Assembly: GCA_030765065.1 (NCBI GenBank)
Contig: CM060985.1
Span: 173,188,096 to 173,252,095, forward strand
Direction of reading: 5' to 3'
Source: Deroplatys truncata
Lineage: Eukaryota; Arthropoda; Insecta; Mantodea; Mantidae
DNA: 64,000 nt
Part shown: in pieces, positions 1 to 11,993 of the stretch
Layout of the letters: the number at the start of each line of letters is the position of its first letter
Numbering within the stretch: position 1 is the first letter of the stretch
The notes under the pieces: model-generated
What the model was told of the DNA's origin: nothing
What the model saw: only the letters and a program-made list of their open reading frames with translations
Database searches by the model: none
Position numbers and translations under genes: made by a program

Positions 1-1115
1 AAGTGTCGGCGGAAGGTCTCGGCATGTACATCACAGGAGAAAAGGATGCTCTAAATAAACTTTCGTCCCTGGGACTGCGAGCGGTTTGCAGGTTACCCGC
101 CAGGGGCTTAGGTGCAAAAGATCTACGTAGGTCGAGGTGCTCAATTCCCCCCTACCGCTTCTATTCCATCGTATCCTATTTACATGGGCATGAAGAATTA
201 AGAGTGTTAATATACACTTTGTTAAAAGGTGTGAGAGATGTGTGGCAGCACAAGGTCATGATTTTCAGCAGCATCTATGAAGAATGTATGTGATATTTGT
301 AGTTAATATTTGCATAAGAAATCCATGCGCTTGAATATCGACACTGTCGGCGGCAAACACCGTGCTTCCCGCTGCCAAGAAATTTCCACGCGTCCAAACG
401 AAGTACTGTTAAAATTACAGACGAATATTGGTTTGCGTTTTTCGTCTGTTAAATGGCGGTGTTGAATATATGGGTAGTGGGGGAAAAAAGAAGCTTTTAT
501 GATAATTTTACACCGCCAGTGCCTTATAATACGGTTGTATGCAACCTTACTAGGATTAGCAGACCGATATGCCTGGCTGATGCAAAAGATGACAGTTGTA
601 ACCGCACCCTCTCCCTCTCTTTTTGGAGAACAATGGAACTAGGATATGCGCATTTGCTCGAGATGTGCATGTGGGTTATTTCCTTACGCATCGCACTGAT
701 TGCTGCACTTCCTGGGCGGGGCGAGGTTGGTAGCACTGTGTTCCGGTGTTGAGGTCTTGGGCAACTCCGTGGAACGAGAAAGAACCGGTCGCGACACGGG
801 ATACGGTTCGTAACCCGAGAAGATGATGGTCTGTGTCAGTCTTGAGTCAGAATCTCGCTCGTGATGATGGCGCCTTCGGAGTTACTGCTGCTTCTCCCAG
901 GTTCGTACAACTGACTGTTGTGAACTAGTTTTGTATAGTAGAATCTAGGGCTGTGCATCAAACAGTTTTGGTCATTAATTTGTGCCATTCAAACCTTCGA
1001 ACACAAATGAGCTCGTGTGTACGGGCGAGTTGCGTAAACTGGAGTTCGAACTATGTCCCTCTCTCAGTCCATTCCGTTTGGTATACCGAACGAGTATGTT
1101 TCTCATTTCCTTCCA
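1..1115. other. Unassigned sequence at left edge
   Basis: I recognise no gene or repeat here. Open frames on both strands are under 100 codons and show no family motif. Base composition is less AT-rich than most of the window, so this could be unique host sequence or an old repeat I cannot name. Confidence 0.4.
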
Positions 1116-1390
1116 TCCCAGTCTAGTTCCCGAGGTCGCGGATTCAAACTCGGCGGAGGGCGGTGGATCCTTTCGGGCGTAAACATTCTTAGCATGGTTT
1201 ACTTCGAAAGGGAAGTAAAGCTGGCGGTCCCTTGTAGATTTACGACACGTAAAACAACCTCAAACCTGATAAAGAGGCCTCTGAACAAAATGTCCGGTTT
1301 TTCACGCTCAATATAAAATGGAACGCTAAGAACCATAGCGGTTAAAGAGTTTGCTCAAAAAGAAAAGATAAACTCAATTTTCACTGTGAA
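1116..1390 (+). mobile_element. tRNA-derived SINE, family S1, decayed copy
   Basis: The sequence from the B-box-like GGATTCAAACTC onward matches the other S1 copies through the GGCGGAGGGCG junction, the body with CGGGCGTAAA and GGGAAGTAAAG, and the end AACTCAATTTTCA. The first part of the tRNA-like head, with the A box, is missing or too diverged to read. It is the most diverged S1 copy in the window. Its reading frames are not believed to code for protein. Confidence 0.75.
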
Positions 1391-1937
1391 CGCCCAGTGT
1401 GACCAGACTCAAGGGGAAAGCTCAGTCTGTTTGCTTCGGTGATGTTGCCGCACGGTGCCTTATGGGCGTGAAATTCCTGTACAAGGAAAATGTTCTCCTA
1501 AAATTAAATAAATGGGTTTATCAGTTAGAACATAAAACCGGAAGAAGCGGTATATGGAACGCCTCAGGTTTATTGTGGATCGAACATAACAATATTAATA
1601 ACATAAAGAATTATTTTTAAATTACCATTTAAGAACACACTTTCTTTTTATTTTTATACTATTTGAGAATTCGTACCACCTATTTATAACTTTAAGGTGC
1701 TCTTCCATTAGAGATTTTTGTCATTACCGAGTTTATTCTCAGGTTTGTTAATTTGTATCTCGTTAAAACAAAAAGTAAATTTACCATTAAACTAAAACAA
1801 TTTTTGAGTTAATTAACCTTAATTTTTGTTAAAGTTGTCAGTAGCATACGTTACTTTGATGACATTGTGCGGTTTATGGAGTTTAAAGAATAATCATTAT
1901 TTAACTAAAAGTTTATACACATTCACTCTGAATTGCT

Positions 1938-2727
1938 TTTTACCTTTTCTACTACGTATAGTAAGTAGGGGAAGTCTTGCATTCCACCCAAAAATTCGAT
2001 GCCGAGATTTCACTGGAAATGAGGTGCCCTGAATCCAAAAGAAGCAATATCTCCGTGTGTGTGTGAACGGCATAACTCAAAAAGGAAAATGAGGATAAAT
2101 ACCAAACTTGGTATTTGAATTTAGTATCTTCAAAGGACACGCCCCAAACTACCCTTTACATGGGACATTTTTGTAAATTTTGATTTTCTCAAAAATGGCT
2201 CTAACGATTTTGATTAAAATATCATATGTTTAAGATATTTTCATGACAAATGAAATGTATGTCTTGAAGTTTCTGGGAATGTCCGCAGAAGTCATCTTCA
2301 TTCTCAATAGCTTTCGCATATAACTGGGAAACCGTTATAGATTTTACTGCACAAATAATGTAGATCTGGTTAAAACACACTTTATGTCGTATACACTTTT
2401 TTCGCCGAGTGAACCATTTCCGAGATATTCCTTGTTATTTGTTTGAATTTTCCGATGCTTATACCTTTTCTCAAATAGAATTCGTTATTCATTTTTTTTT
2501 GTCCTGGTTATGCAAAGAGAATGGAATGCGCCACATAGCAACCAGCTCTTAAAACATTTGACTATCGCTTAAAGCCTACCATATTCCCCTTGCATCTACA
2601 AGAAAATTAGCAATGATAGTTTCTGCAAATGTTTATCTACTAACATGAAATAGATGGAGAATAAGCGTTTGTAAAAATAATTGTACTACAAGTGTAGAGA
2701 AAGTCATGTGACTGCAACACATCATTT
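1938..2727 (+). mobile_element. Family A dispersed repeat, copy 1
   Basis: Starts at the T-rich run before CTTTTCTACTACG and ends at GTAGAGAAAGTCATGTGAC followed by CAACACATC. All blocks of the family are in order: CCACCCAAAAATTCGAT, GAACGGCATAACTC, TACCAAACTTGGTATTT, TCTAACGATTTTGATTAAAAT and GACTATCGCTTAAAGCC. No transposase or reverse transcriptase is encoded, so the element is non-autonomous or of unknown class. It runs straight into copy 2 in the same direction. Confidence 0.85.
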
Positions 2728-3565
2728 TTACTTTCTCTACTACGTATAGTAAGTAGGGGAAGTGTTGTATTCCACCCAAAAATTCGATACCGAGATTTCA
2801 CCGGAAATATATGTTTCGAGGCGCTTATTAACCCAAAAAATGGCATGTTTAAAGAAAAGGCCTGTGTGTGTCTTTAAACAGCATAACTCAAAAACGAAAA
2901 GTCGGAAAGTATCAAACTTAGTATTCAAGTTCAATATCTTTCAAAGATGCGACACTAAGATTTTCAAGAAAACTTCCCCACTCTCTAATACGCTTTTCTG
3001 GAATATTTTTCGAAAATTTTGATTTTTTAAAAAAATGGATGTAACGATTTTGATTAAAATACCATATATTAAAGATATTTACATGACAAATAAAATGTAT
3101 ATTCTTATTTTCTGAAAACAGTCCTCTTCATTCAGAAGGAATTCTATAAGCGATAGATGAAAACGTACTACACAAAAAATGTAGATCTCTTTAAAACGCA
3201 GAATTTATTTTCCAATAACGTTGTTTGTGGCATCCGTCATTTCCGAGATAGCCCTTAGTAATGCTTCGAATTATCAATACGTTGTCATTCTTTTAAAGTC
3301 CTGTCGATTTTCAGTTGTTTCTCGCGATGTCATGGAAACAGTATGGAATTTTAAGGCCAGCATATAGCGTCCAGTTGTTAAACATTTGACTATCGCTGTT
3401 CTCTTTGTATCCATAACGAAATGTGTAATGTAGGTATTTCCGGAAGGTTTATTTGGATTAAAATGTAGTAAATAGGAAAATAAGCTTTGGTAAGATTAGT
3501 TTTGCATACCCGCTAATAATCAATAGAGAGCAGAGAAGATCATGTGAATTGACATCCGATGTTTT
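2728..3565 (+). mobile_element. Family A dispersed repeat, copy 2
   Basis: Begins TTTTACTTTCTCTACTACG directly after the end of copy 1, giving a head-to-tail dimer. The right half is of the second sequence subtype, with TTCTCTTTGTATCCATAACG and GGTTTATTTGGATTAAAATG. It ends near GCAGAGAAGATCATGTGAATT. No coding capacity. Confidence 0.85.
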
Positions 3566-3811
3566 TTCTATCCACTTCATGTTAATCCAGATAAACCTTT
3601 ACAGGAGTAATTTCATAATTCATTTCTTTATAGGTACAACGGGGATAGAGAAAACTGACTCGATAGTCACGTAATTTTACACTTTCCATGACTGCGAGAA
3701 CCAAATGAATAGCGACCGCACTGGAAAAATATGACCAAGTACTGAAACTGTCTCGAGAATGGCTGATGCCATAAACATTTTTATTTTAAATAAACTGTGT
3801 GTTTTAAAGGC

Positions 3812-3873
<62 letters not shown>

Positions 3874-4172
3874 TTTACAGGCTATTCCCAGAAGATTTAA
3901 GATATACATTTTATTTGTCACGTAAATATCTTTAATATATGGTATTTTAATCAAATTCGTTGACTGCTATTTTTTAGAAAATAAAACATTTCGAAAAAAG
4001 TCTCCATGTAAAGGGTAGTTGGGCGTGGGGGGGATTTTCTTGAAAATCTTCCTGTCCCAGTTTTAGAAGGTATTTATCCGATATTTTTTAGTTTCTGTTC
4101 ACAGATATGGGTTGAATGGAATACCTTCTCCACCTACTATGTACGTGATAGGGAAATTAAAAAGCTTAAAAG
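3566..4172 (-). mobile_element. Family A copy 3, inverted, carrying an (AT)n tract
   Basis: Reverse-strand copy joined tail-to-tail to copy 2 at TTTTTTCTATCCACTTC. It lacks the outer ~80 bp of the right end, so the junction is internal. It ends at the family left end near CTACTATGTACGTGATAGGG. The centre holds an AT microsatellite at 3,813-3,871. Confidence 0.75.
3813..3871. repeat. (AT)n microsatellite
   Basis: About 29 uninterrupted AT dinucleotides inside an inverted family A copy. The site differs from the TG-rich site used in the other copies. Confidence 0.95.
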
Positions 4173-4799
4173 CTAACAGTTTTTGTGCATGCTTAATGCA
4201 TATTTTCGTGCAGACAAATCGTCTGTCTAAACATACGAGATATCGTTCAGTATAAGCTCTTTGGCTGCAACCTTCTCAGAGCATCGTTATGATGTTCGGA
4301 ATTTTGTTTACGTACCGTTACGAGGTAGTAGATTTTCTATGGACGAAGAAGTACGGGAAGCGGTGCATAAACGAAATCCATTTCTTCTTGGAATAGATAC
4401 GCCGGTCCCAGTGTTGCCAAGTGCAGGATAATTATGCTACGCAAAAGTAGCGTAATTGTGTGTTTTAATTTAGCAATTCAGATAGCTGTCGGTGTGCGGT
4501 GCTCTATAAAAGAGAAGTAAACATAAAGGTGACATAAAAATTTCAGTCATCCCTTGCCCATCTTCTAAAGCCGTCATATTACATCTATGACAATTTTGGC
4601 ACATACTCCACAAAGTATGCAAAAATTTTACAAATTTTGAACCCTTTATTACAAATACTATACACTCACTTTAGTGAAGTTGTAATGGCGGTTTCTAATC
4701 TGAATAAAAACAAAAACGTAACAATCGATCGTTTGTTATACTCCGCCAGTGATCCTCTCGTGCGCACGGAGTTCAGAAGAGTATGTCATGCTGTATTTA
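4173..4799. other. No gene recognised
   Basis: AT-rich sequence between two family A clusters. No open frame with recognisable similarity and no repeat shared with the rest of the window. Confidence 0.5.
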
Positions 4800-4911
4800 C
4801 TCCTACTTTCTCTACCACGTGCACAGTAGGCAGAGAAGGGGAGGGGGGATCCAATATCAGATTTCACCCGAAATACATGTTTTGTGATCCCCTGAATAAA
4901 AAAATTAGTTT
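4800..4911 (+). mobile_element. Family A 5' fragment (copy 4)
   Basis: Only the first ~110 bp of the family are present, from CTACTTTCTCTACCACG to the block before the TG tract (CCCCTGAATAAAAAAA). It is then replaced by the start of copy 5 in the same direction, so the left end is duplicated in tandem. Confidence 0.7.
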
Positions 4912-5735
4912 TATTTTTTCTACCAAGTACCTAGCAGGTAGAGAAGGTATTGTATACCACCCAAAAATTCGATACCGAAATTTCACTGGAAATATGTGTT
5001 TTGAGGCCTCTGAATATAAAAAAAATGAAATACGCGGGAGTGTGTGTAACTGAGTGTCTGTGAACAGCATAAACGAAAAGTCGGATAAATACCAAATTGG
5101 GTATTTATGTTCAGTATATTCTAAAGTTGTGAAACCCCACCCCACCCCAAACTACCTGGAACATTTTTCAAAATATTTTATTTTCTAAGAAATGGCTCTA
5201 ACGATTTTGAATAAAATACCATAATATATTAAAAATATTTACATGACAAATGTATATCTTGAGTTTCATAGGCATAGCCTGTGAGGTTCTGCTCATTCGA
5301 AAGAAATGTAGAATCTTGTGCAACGCGTTAAGTGATAGACGAAAACGTACTACAAAAATGTGGATATATTTAAAACACACAATTTATTTCAAATAACATT
5401 TTTGTGGCATCAGCCATTTCCGAGATATATACGTTATTAATGGTTCGAATTGTTCAATTCTTTGCCATTTTTTTAAAGTCTCGTCAACATTCAGTTGTTT
5501 CTCGCGATGTCATGGAAACAGTATGGAATTTTAAGGCTAGCATATAGCGTCCAGTTGTTAAACATTTGACTATCGCTGTTCTCTATAACGAAATGTGTAA
5601 GGTAGCCATTTCTGCAACGGTTTATTTGGATTAAAATGAAGTAAATAGGAGAATAAAACTTTGCTAAGAATAGTTTCTATATCTTTTAATAAACGATAAA
5701 GGGTAGAGCAAGTCCTGTGAATGTACACATAAGAT
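4912..5735 (+). mobile_element. Family A dispersed repeat, copy 5
   Basis: Starts TTTTTTCTACCAAGTACC and runs through CCACCCAAAAATTCGATACC, TGAACAGCATAAACG and the subtype-2 right half, which has CTCGCGATGTCATGGAAACA. It ends at GGTAGAGCAAGTCCTGTGAA. It adjoins copy 6 head-to-tail through ACACATAAGATTATTTTTAC. Confidence 0.85.
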
Positions 5736-5874
5736 TATTTTTACTTTCTCTACTACGTATAGTAACTAGGGGAAGCATTGTATTCCACCCAAAAATTCGA
5801 TACTGATATTTCACCGGAAATATATGTTTTGAGGCCCCCTGAATCCAAAAAAAACACTTTTGGAAACATGTCCG

Positions 5875-5912
<38 letters not shown>

Positions 5913-6634
5913 TGTGTCTGTGTGTCTGTCTGTGAACAGCATAACTCAGAAACGAACAGTCGGATAAACACCAAACTTGGTATTTAGGTTCAGTATCTTC
6001 CAGAGATGCGACACGAAGGTTTTCAAGAAAATCCCCCCACCTCAGATTATACTTTACATAGATCATTTTTCGAAAATTTTAATTTTCTCAAAAATGGCTC
6101 TAACGATTTTGATTAAAATATCATATGTTTAAAATATTTTTATGACAAATGAAATGTATATCTCGAATTTTCTGGGAATGTCTCCAAAAGTATTCTTCAT
6201 TGTGAACAACTTTTGCATAACTGGTAAACCATTTTCGAGATATTACTTGTTATTCCGTTAAAATTTTCAATACTTATTTTCTCAAATGGAAATTCGTTAT
6301 TCATTTTTTTTTGTCTTGGATATGCAAAGAGTATTAATCTGTGGCAAAGAGAATGGTGCTGCACCTAGCAACCAGCTATTAAGATATATGTGTATGCTTA
6401 AAGGCTACTGTATTTCTATATCGCCCTTGCAAATACAAAACAAGGCGAACATAGTACGCCTTAAGCGATATTCAAATATTTTTAGAACTGGTCGCTATGT
6501 GTAAAATGTCAAAAGATCGTTTCTGCAAATGTTTATTTCGATTAACATGAAGCATATGGAGAATAAGCGTTTGTAAAAATAGTTTGTACAAGAGTAGAAA
6601 AAGTCATGTGAGTGTAACACATCAGATTTTTTCA
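5736..6634 (+). mobile_element. Family A dispersed repeat, copy 6, with (TG)n
   Basis: A nearly complete copy from ATTTTTACTTTCTCTACTAC to AAAAAGTCATGTGAGTGTAA followed by CACATCAGATTTTTT. The internal TG tract at 5,876-5,932 is expanded compared with the short tract in most copies. No reading frame spans more than a fragment of it. Confidence 0.9.
5876..5932. repeat. (TG)n microsatellite inside family A
   Basis: A pure TG run followed by TCTG-type variants, immediately before the conserved family A block GAACAGCATAACTCAGAAAC. The same internal site is a short TG tract in sister copies. Confidence 0.95.
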
Positions 6635-7064
6635 CATGGCACAACAGTAATTTCAATACGACTGTGATCACTTTGACAAATTTGTGTGAAATGGAAGAAT
6701 GTGAGCTTTAAGCGTGTATGAATTTGTTTGCCTTTTCTTAGTTTAAATACTTTTATCAAGACGAACTATGGCCAGTAGATATGCTTGCTTTCGGGGCGAC
6801 ATTTAGACCAACAGTTAGGTCGCTTGGCCAAACTTGAGTCTGCCTTGTAGAGACAATACAACCGCTTCTGTCACTGTGCAAGTGTTGGTCATGAGAAGTA
6901 GATAGAAGTGCCTAAATATAGACATATGAGCCCAAATCAATCTTACGTAAATGAGAGAGATGGCAGCGATTTCAGAATCTTCTAAAATAATTTTCCTGAT
7001 TTTTCAAAGGAATTTCTTTCCATTCAACAATAATGGCTGTTGAGTAGAATGGTTATGATAGTAA
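6635..7064. other. No gene recognised
   Basis: AT-rich spacer between family A copies on opposite strands. I see no coding similarity and no repeat shared elsewhere in the window. Confidence 0.5.
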
Positions 7065-7744
7065 CAAATCCGATGTGTTACATTCACGTGACTTTCTCTA
7101 CCCTATAACCCTTATAAGTGATTATATAAACTATTCTTACTAAAGCTTATTTTTCTATCTACTTCATCTTAATCCAAATAAATGCCAAGTCCTAAACTAT
7201 TTGAACCTTTACTAACGAATATCTCGGAAATGGCTAATACCACAAAAAGTATTTGAAGTAAATGTGGTTTTAAAGACATCTAAATTTTCTGTGTAGTACT
7301 TTTCGTCTATCATTTGGTTTACCAGTTGTACAAGATGATACAAAATTCTTCCGAAAGGACAGGACTTCACATGCTGTTCCCAGAAGATTCAAGGTATACA
7401 TTTCATTTGTCATGAAAACATCTTAAAGTTGTGGTATTTTAATCAAAATCGTTAGAGCCATTTTTGAAAAAACAAATCAGAAAGTCTTCCAATTTAAGGG
7501 TAGTTTGAGATGGAGGAATTTTCTTAAATATTGTTGTGTCGCAACCGTAGTGGATGCTGAGCTTAAATACCAAGTTTGGTGCTTAACCGACATTTCTTTT
7601 TGGGTATGTTGTTCACAGACACAACAGATGCATCTTTTTTAAAATGCTTCTTTTTTGGTTCAAGTGCCTCAAAACGTGTATTTTCATTGGAATCTCCTTA
7701 TGATTATTTGTGTGGAATACAATACTTTCTCTACTCACTCTAAG
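7065..7744 (-). mobile_element. Family A copy 7, inverted
   Basis: Begins with the reverse of the right end (GATGTGTTACATTCACGTGA, CTTTCTCTACCC) and ends near TTTCTCTACTCACTCTAAGTAG. It is shortened centrally and the left-end third is quite diverged. It abuts a GGC-rich trinucleotide tract and then a mariner remnant. Confidence 0.8.
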
Positions 7745-7745
7745 T

Positions 7746-7783
7746 AGTAATAGTAGTGGTGGCGGTGGCGGCGGCGGCGGCTT
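7746..7783. repeat. TAG/TGG/CGG trinucleotide microsatellite
   Basis: Runs of TAG, then GTGGCGG, then GGCGGC. It marks the junction of a family A copy and a truncated mariner 3' end. Confidence 0.85.
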
Positions 7784-8695
7784 TTCCACCTTTCAACACC
7801 CTCAGTAAAATAAGATTTGTCCAGCTGTGCAAAATAAGCCTCTGTCTCAACTTGAACCTCATCATTGGGTGTGAATGTTTGTCTCTCCAGCCATTTCTTC
7901 AGGTTTGCGAACAAAATGTAATCGCTGGGAGCCAGATCCGGTGAGTATGACGGATGTGCAAGCACTTGGAAGCGAGGGTCATGCAGTTTTGCGGGAACAA
8001 TCTAGACGTGTGAAGGCGCATTATCATAATGAAAGAGAGCGTTCTTTTTCGCAAGGTGTGGGCATTTACCCAGAACAACATCCTACGGTTGGTCCAATAG
8101 TGAAGTGCAATAGTCTCCTGTGACGGTTCTGTCCTTTTGGAAGGACTCTATGTGCACCACACCTTGAGAATCCTAGCTTTCACCTAAGTCACCAACCTTT
8201 TGGACGGCTCCTTCGTCTTTGGCGTCGTGTAGTGATAAATCCATGGTTTGTTTATTATGAAACGTCGCAGAAACTTACTGGAATTGCATGTATACAAGAC
8301 TAAACATTCTTGAAAAATGATCATTGGAATGCACTTTTGGTCCATTGTTTACAAACGCGGCACACATCGAGCAGAATCTCGTACCCAAAACTTCGTGTAA
8401 AATATAGTGCACACGGCCTATCGAAGTCTTTGCAACTCGCATGTCTTCATTCGGCTATCACTGAATGCGACATTGTGAATTTTTATCTCGTCGGTCGTTG
8501 CGGTTTTGGAGCTTCCTGAGCGCGGTTTTCCTTGAATGGATGTACGACCGTACTTAAATTCAGCAGCGTGTTTTTAACCGTATAAACTCCTTTAGTATTT
8601 CTGTAGGGGTTTAATCTTCAAAACGAAGTACTCTATCATAGAGCTCATATTTCAGTTTTGTGAACATGTTAACACTAGTCTGTATACACGCTCGT
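7784..8695 (-). pseudogene. Decayed mariner-like transposase
   Basis: On the minus strand the C-terminal catalytic block is clear: YSPDLAPSDYILFANLKKWL followed by a stretch ending in AQLDKSYFTEGVERWK, typical of mariner transposases. Upstream, split over frames with stops, are a second-aspartate block (FHYDNAPSH), a diverged first-aspartate region (FLRRFIINKPWIYHYTTP) and helix-turn-helix remnants. The first aspartate appears to be lost. Transposases of this family cut and paste their own element at TA sites; this copy cannot. The 3' end is truncated at the trinucleotide repeat and no terminal repeats were found. It is a different lineage from the mariner immediately to the right. Confidence 0.8.
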
Positions 8696-8753
8696 CACAA
8701 ACAAGTGATGACTCGCGTCGGAAACTTTACAGCCTGTCACCTAAACGATATTA

Positions 8754-9999
8754 CGAGGGCATCCCAGAAGTACCCGACCTGATGTATAGATATTGGTTGT
8801 TTCAAACAAATGACTGTGGTATATTACTTAAGTTTGAAGTTTAATGATGCTACGTTGTTTAGTAATTGTTTGGCAGCCATTATTAGTGAACTATCTCAGC
8901 GAATTTGTAAACATGAATAAAACTGGCCATCGTTATGTGATACAATACTTTCATTTGAAAGGCCTTAGACAAACTAATATTAAAGCTGAGCTAGATTCTA
9001 CTCTGAGGGAGTCTGCTTCTTCGTTTACAACAGTAAAATATTGGGTGGCAGAGTTTAAGCGAGGCTCTACGAGCTGCCAACACGAACATCGCAGTGGTCG
9101 ACCAAATGAGGTGACCAGGCCAGAAATTGTGAAGAAAATCCAAAAAATGGTATTGCATGATTGTCGACTGAAAGTGCACGAGCTAGCAGACTTCGCAGGC
9201 ATTTCAAAAAGTGTTGTACATCGCATACTGACTGAAAATTTGGACATGAGAAAGCTATGCGTAAGACGGGTGCCGCGTTTACTCACAATGGAACAAAAGC
9301 AGCGTCGTGAAGATGTTTCAGTCCAGTGATTGGGAAGTTTTGCTGCAATAAAGCCGAGTTTTTGTGTCGATTCATAACCATGGATGAAACATGGGTCCAT
9401 CACTTCACACCTGAGACGAAGGAACAGTCAAAACAGTGGACTGAAAGGAGAGAAACGGCTCCAAAGATGCAGGCAAGGTCCTGGCGTCAGTTTTTTGGAA
9501 TGTGTGTGGAATATCATTGATTATCTTCAAAAAGGAAAAGTAATCAATGGTGAGTGTTATACAAACTTATTGCAGCATTTGAATGATGAAATCAAGCAAA
9601 AACGGCCGCATTTAGTGGAAAAGAAACTTTCGTTTCATCAAGACAATGCACCAGTTTACACGTCCATTATCGCCATGGCCAAAATCAATGAGTTAAAGTT
9701 CAAATTGCTTCCTCATGCACCTTATCGCCAGACTGAGCCCCCTCTGATTATTTTCTCTTTCCAAAGTTGAAGAAATGGCTTGGTGGTAAAAGGTTTGCCA
9801 ACAATGAAGAGGTGGAGTTTGCAGTTGAAGATTATTTTGCAGAACTCGACGGCTGTTACTATAAACAGGGTATGGAAGCTATTGAACATCGCTGGGAAAA
9901 GTGTGTCGAGCTGAAAGGGGACTATGTAGAGGAATAGATGTTTTCTCCCAAAATTTTTGTGTTTTCTTTATTAGGTCGGGTACTTCTAGGAAGCCCTCA
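8754..9999 (+). mobile_element. Mariner element, family M1, full length
   Basis: 1,246 bp flanked by TA on both sides (8,752-8,753 and 10,000-10,001). The left terminal inverted repeat starts CGAGGGCATCCC and ends TACCCGACCT; the right end is its imperfect complement (AGGTCGGGTACTTCTAGGAA then GCCCTC). Two other copies of the family occur at 16,403-17,248 and 26,529-27,789. The element keeps both ends but its transposase is broken. Confidence 0.93.
8913..9937 (+). pseudogene. Mariner (DD34D) transposase, frameshifted
   Basis: The transposase starts at MNKTGHRYVIQYFHLKGL. The N-terminal paired helix-turn-helix region includes SGRPNEV and ends in a linker with RRVPRLLTMEQKQRRED. Frameshifts near 9,325 and 9,430-9,480 break the frame. 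The catalytic blocks survive in separate frames: TMDETWVHHFTPET (first Asp), HQDNAPVYTS (second Asp) and a damaged third block at 9,720-9,770, where YSPDLAPSD has become YRQTEPPL by frameshift. The last frame ends in a normal stop at 9,935. An upstream in-frame ATG at 8,844 also exists, but family similarity starts at 8,913. Confidence 0.92.
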
Positions 10000-10149
10000 T
10001 AGCTATCATTAGATGACGGGTTTTTTTTGTTGGAGTTTTGTCGACCTCCCGCTGCTGGCTGTCTCGCGCAGTAGAGAGAGGCCGCGAGTGGGTTCGAATA
10101 TAGTTTAACTACCCTTTAGTTATACGGTTGCATTAGTTAGGTCGAAAAC

Positions 10150-10250
10150 ATGCCAAAAGGAAAACATTGCAGTGAGCAGGAAAGAAACCAACTAAAAGAG
10201 TTGGTGCTGAGATACAAAGACATTGGACGCTGTGTGATGTACTGGCCTTA
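10150..10250 (+). pseudogene. N-terminal fragment of a Tc1-like transposase
   Basis: About 30 codons starting MPKGKHCSEQERNQLKEL and including YKDIGRCVM. This resembles the N-terminal DNA-binding start of Tc1-like transposases (basic start, acidic-ERxQ, then K-D-I-G-R). It then hits a stop, with no recognisable continuation. The call rests on a short match and is tentative. Confidence 0.4.
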
Positions 10251-11290
10251 AGTGGTATTTAGTCGTGGACTGTTTTAAAACTAAAATCCTACTTTCTAAC
10301 GTAAAGTGTTAGTACGAGCTAGAAGTATTTGGAATATGCGAACTGTGTATATGCATGCATGCATGGGGGCACATCACAAATGTAGTTACTACACCGTCTA
10401 GCAGTAATCAGAAAAACAAAAGTACGCAATAGCTTACAATATTTAGCTTTAACAGCGGTTTTACACGCGAAATCGGCAAACTTCTGTTCAAGATTTTGAT
10501 AACCCAATGTATATTTGTGAATTAATGGTAAAGACATGTGACTTGTTAGGTGATTCGTTGGAGTGGTGGTAATTATGCAAAATAGGCAATTTGATCAAGA
10601 AAAACACTGCAGAAATGTACTTTAGAAATATTTCCACATTTTATTTTTAAGATTTTATTGAATGATTCTGATAAGTGCAGCGGAATCTCGTGTTCTAGGG
10701 ACCTAAGGACTTTGGACAACATAAATGGGAAAACGTCTGAACATAAAACATAGGGATAGTGTCATAGCACTGAGATTCTGTACATTATCTTTTCAAGTAA
10801 GCCTGTTTCACGTTGCGACTTCATAACCTCTGTTTGTTAAGGTTACGTTGTTTAGCAGAGGCATTAGATTATTGCAACAGCAGCTTTGGTAAACTGATAT
10901 CACTTCTTAAATTCAGCATCCCTATGTGTTTCAAGTGAATCCTGCAAACCAAGCAGATTTGTTTATTAATGCGCAGTACAATTCCGTTATCAAATTCCAT
11001 ATACTCCACGAAATCGCTATTATCGTTAACCTCCGTTGTAGGCAGTTGATACAAGATGGCGTGCTTCCTTATATGAATAAGCATTTCCTTATTCGCCTGA
11101 AAGAGTAGCGTCTGTGTATTGAAAACCGCTGCTTAAGGACATCCTTGAAATAAGCGAAGACTATGAATTCGACCCTAATGGCCGTGCGCACCATCCTCGT
11201 TAAACAAATCCTTCAGGAACCTTCAGCTTACCACGGTAAGAATTTGACCGGGGTAATCATCACAGAAGCGGTGCACCAATGTTCACTGTG
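10251..11290. other. No gene recognised
   Basis: About 1 kb without a recognisable gene or repeat. Short open frames on both strands have no family motif. Confidence 0.45.
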
Positions 11291-11293
11291 GTG

Positions 11294-11590
11294 TCGTCCT
11301 CCGTGGACTAGTGGTACCGTGCTAGCCTCTGGTTCCCAAGGTCGCGGGTTCAAACCCGGCGGAGGGCGATGGATTTTTTTCGGGCGTAAAAATCCTAGGA
11401 CGGCTTCCTACGGAAGGGAAGTAAAGCCGGTGGTCCCGTGTCGTAGATTTACGGCACGTAAAAGAACCTCAAGCCTGATAAAGAGGCCTCTGAGCAAAAT
11501 TACCGGTGTTTCACGCCCAATATAGAATGGGACGCTAAGAACCATAGTAGTTAAAGAGCGTCCATAAATAAAACTCAATTTCAATTTCTT
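11294..11590 (+). mobile_element. tRNA-derived SINE, family S1, complete copy
   Basis: The head is tRNA-like: CCTCCGTGGACTAGTGGTAC holds the A box of a pol III internal promoter and GGTTCAAACCCGGCGGAGG holds the B box and the pairing end of an acceptor stem. The body follows (CGGGCGTAAA, GGGAAGTAAAGCC, GATAAAGAGGCCTCTGAG, AATATAGAATGGGACGCTAAG) and the end is AAACTCAATTTCAATTTC. SINEs are copied by a partner LINE and do not encode protein; the apparent open reading frame across it is incidental. Confidence 0.92.
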
Positions 11591-11993
11591 TCGGCGTGGT
11601 TATGTGGCAGCCGCTCACCTTGGTTGAGCGCACCGTTCATTGGAGGTAAACTCTACTGAACGCACCCGGATGTACATCACGTCGTCTGTTTTTCACTTGT
11701 TCTACCTCTTTGCTGAAGCGCATGCATGTAGTTCAGCGTGCAATGGAGGAAAGCAAAAGCAGACCCAAGTTTCTCTATTGCGTTATTAAATTCAATATCA
11801 ATTTTTAACAAAAGATAGAAAGTGCAGAGATAGAAGCAATAACTTTAAGCTGGACACGTGGGAAAAGCTGGCCTTACGAATGATTAGAAAAATATGCTCA
11901 ACTATTATAGACATTTTTCACTTTTCACACTGACTAAATTCCAGTTAGCTTAGCCGATATTCCTGAAAGACGGGCAGGAAAAGAAAGGAAAAA
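11591..11993. other. No gene recognised
   Basis: Spacer between a SINE and an inverted family A copy, with no recognisable coding or repeat content. Confidence 0.5.

Noticed and set aside
5686-6066. Reading frames with His-Thr repeats recurring at several places
   Set aside because: They are translations of family A across its (TG)n or (CA)n tract, repeated at every copy and broken differently each time.
10150-10250. A complete Tc1 transposon starting at the MPKGK frame
   Set aside because: Beyond about 30 codons no Tc1 catalytic blocks could be found in any frame up to 11.3 kb. Only a fragment is reported.
11163-11525. A 120-codon plus-strand reading frame
   Set aside because: It runs across an S1 SINE, whose tRNA head and body explain the sequence. 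The same frame is not open in other copies.
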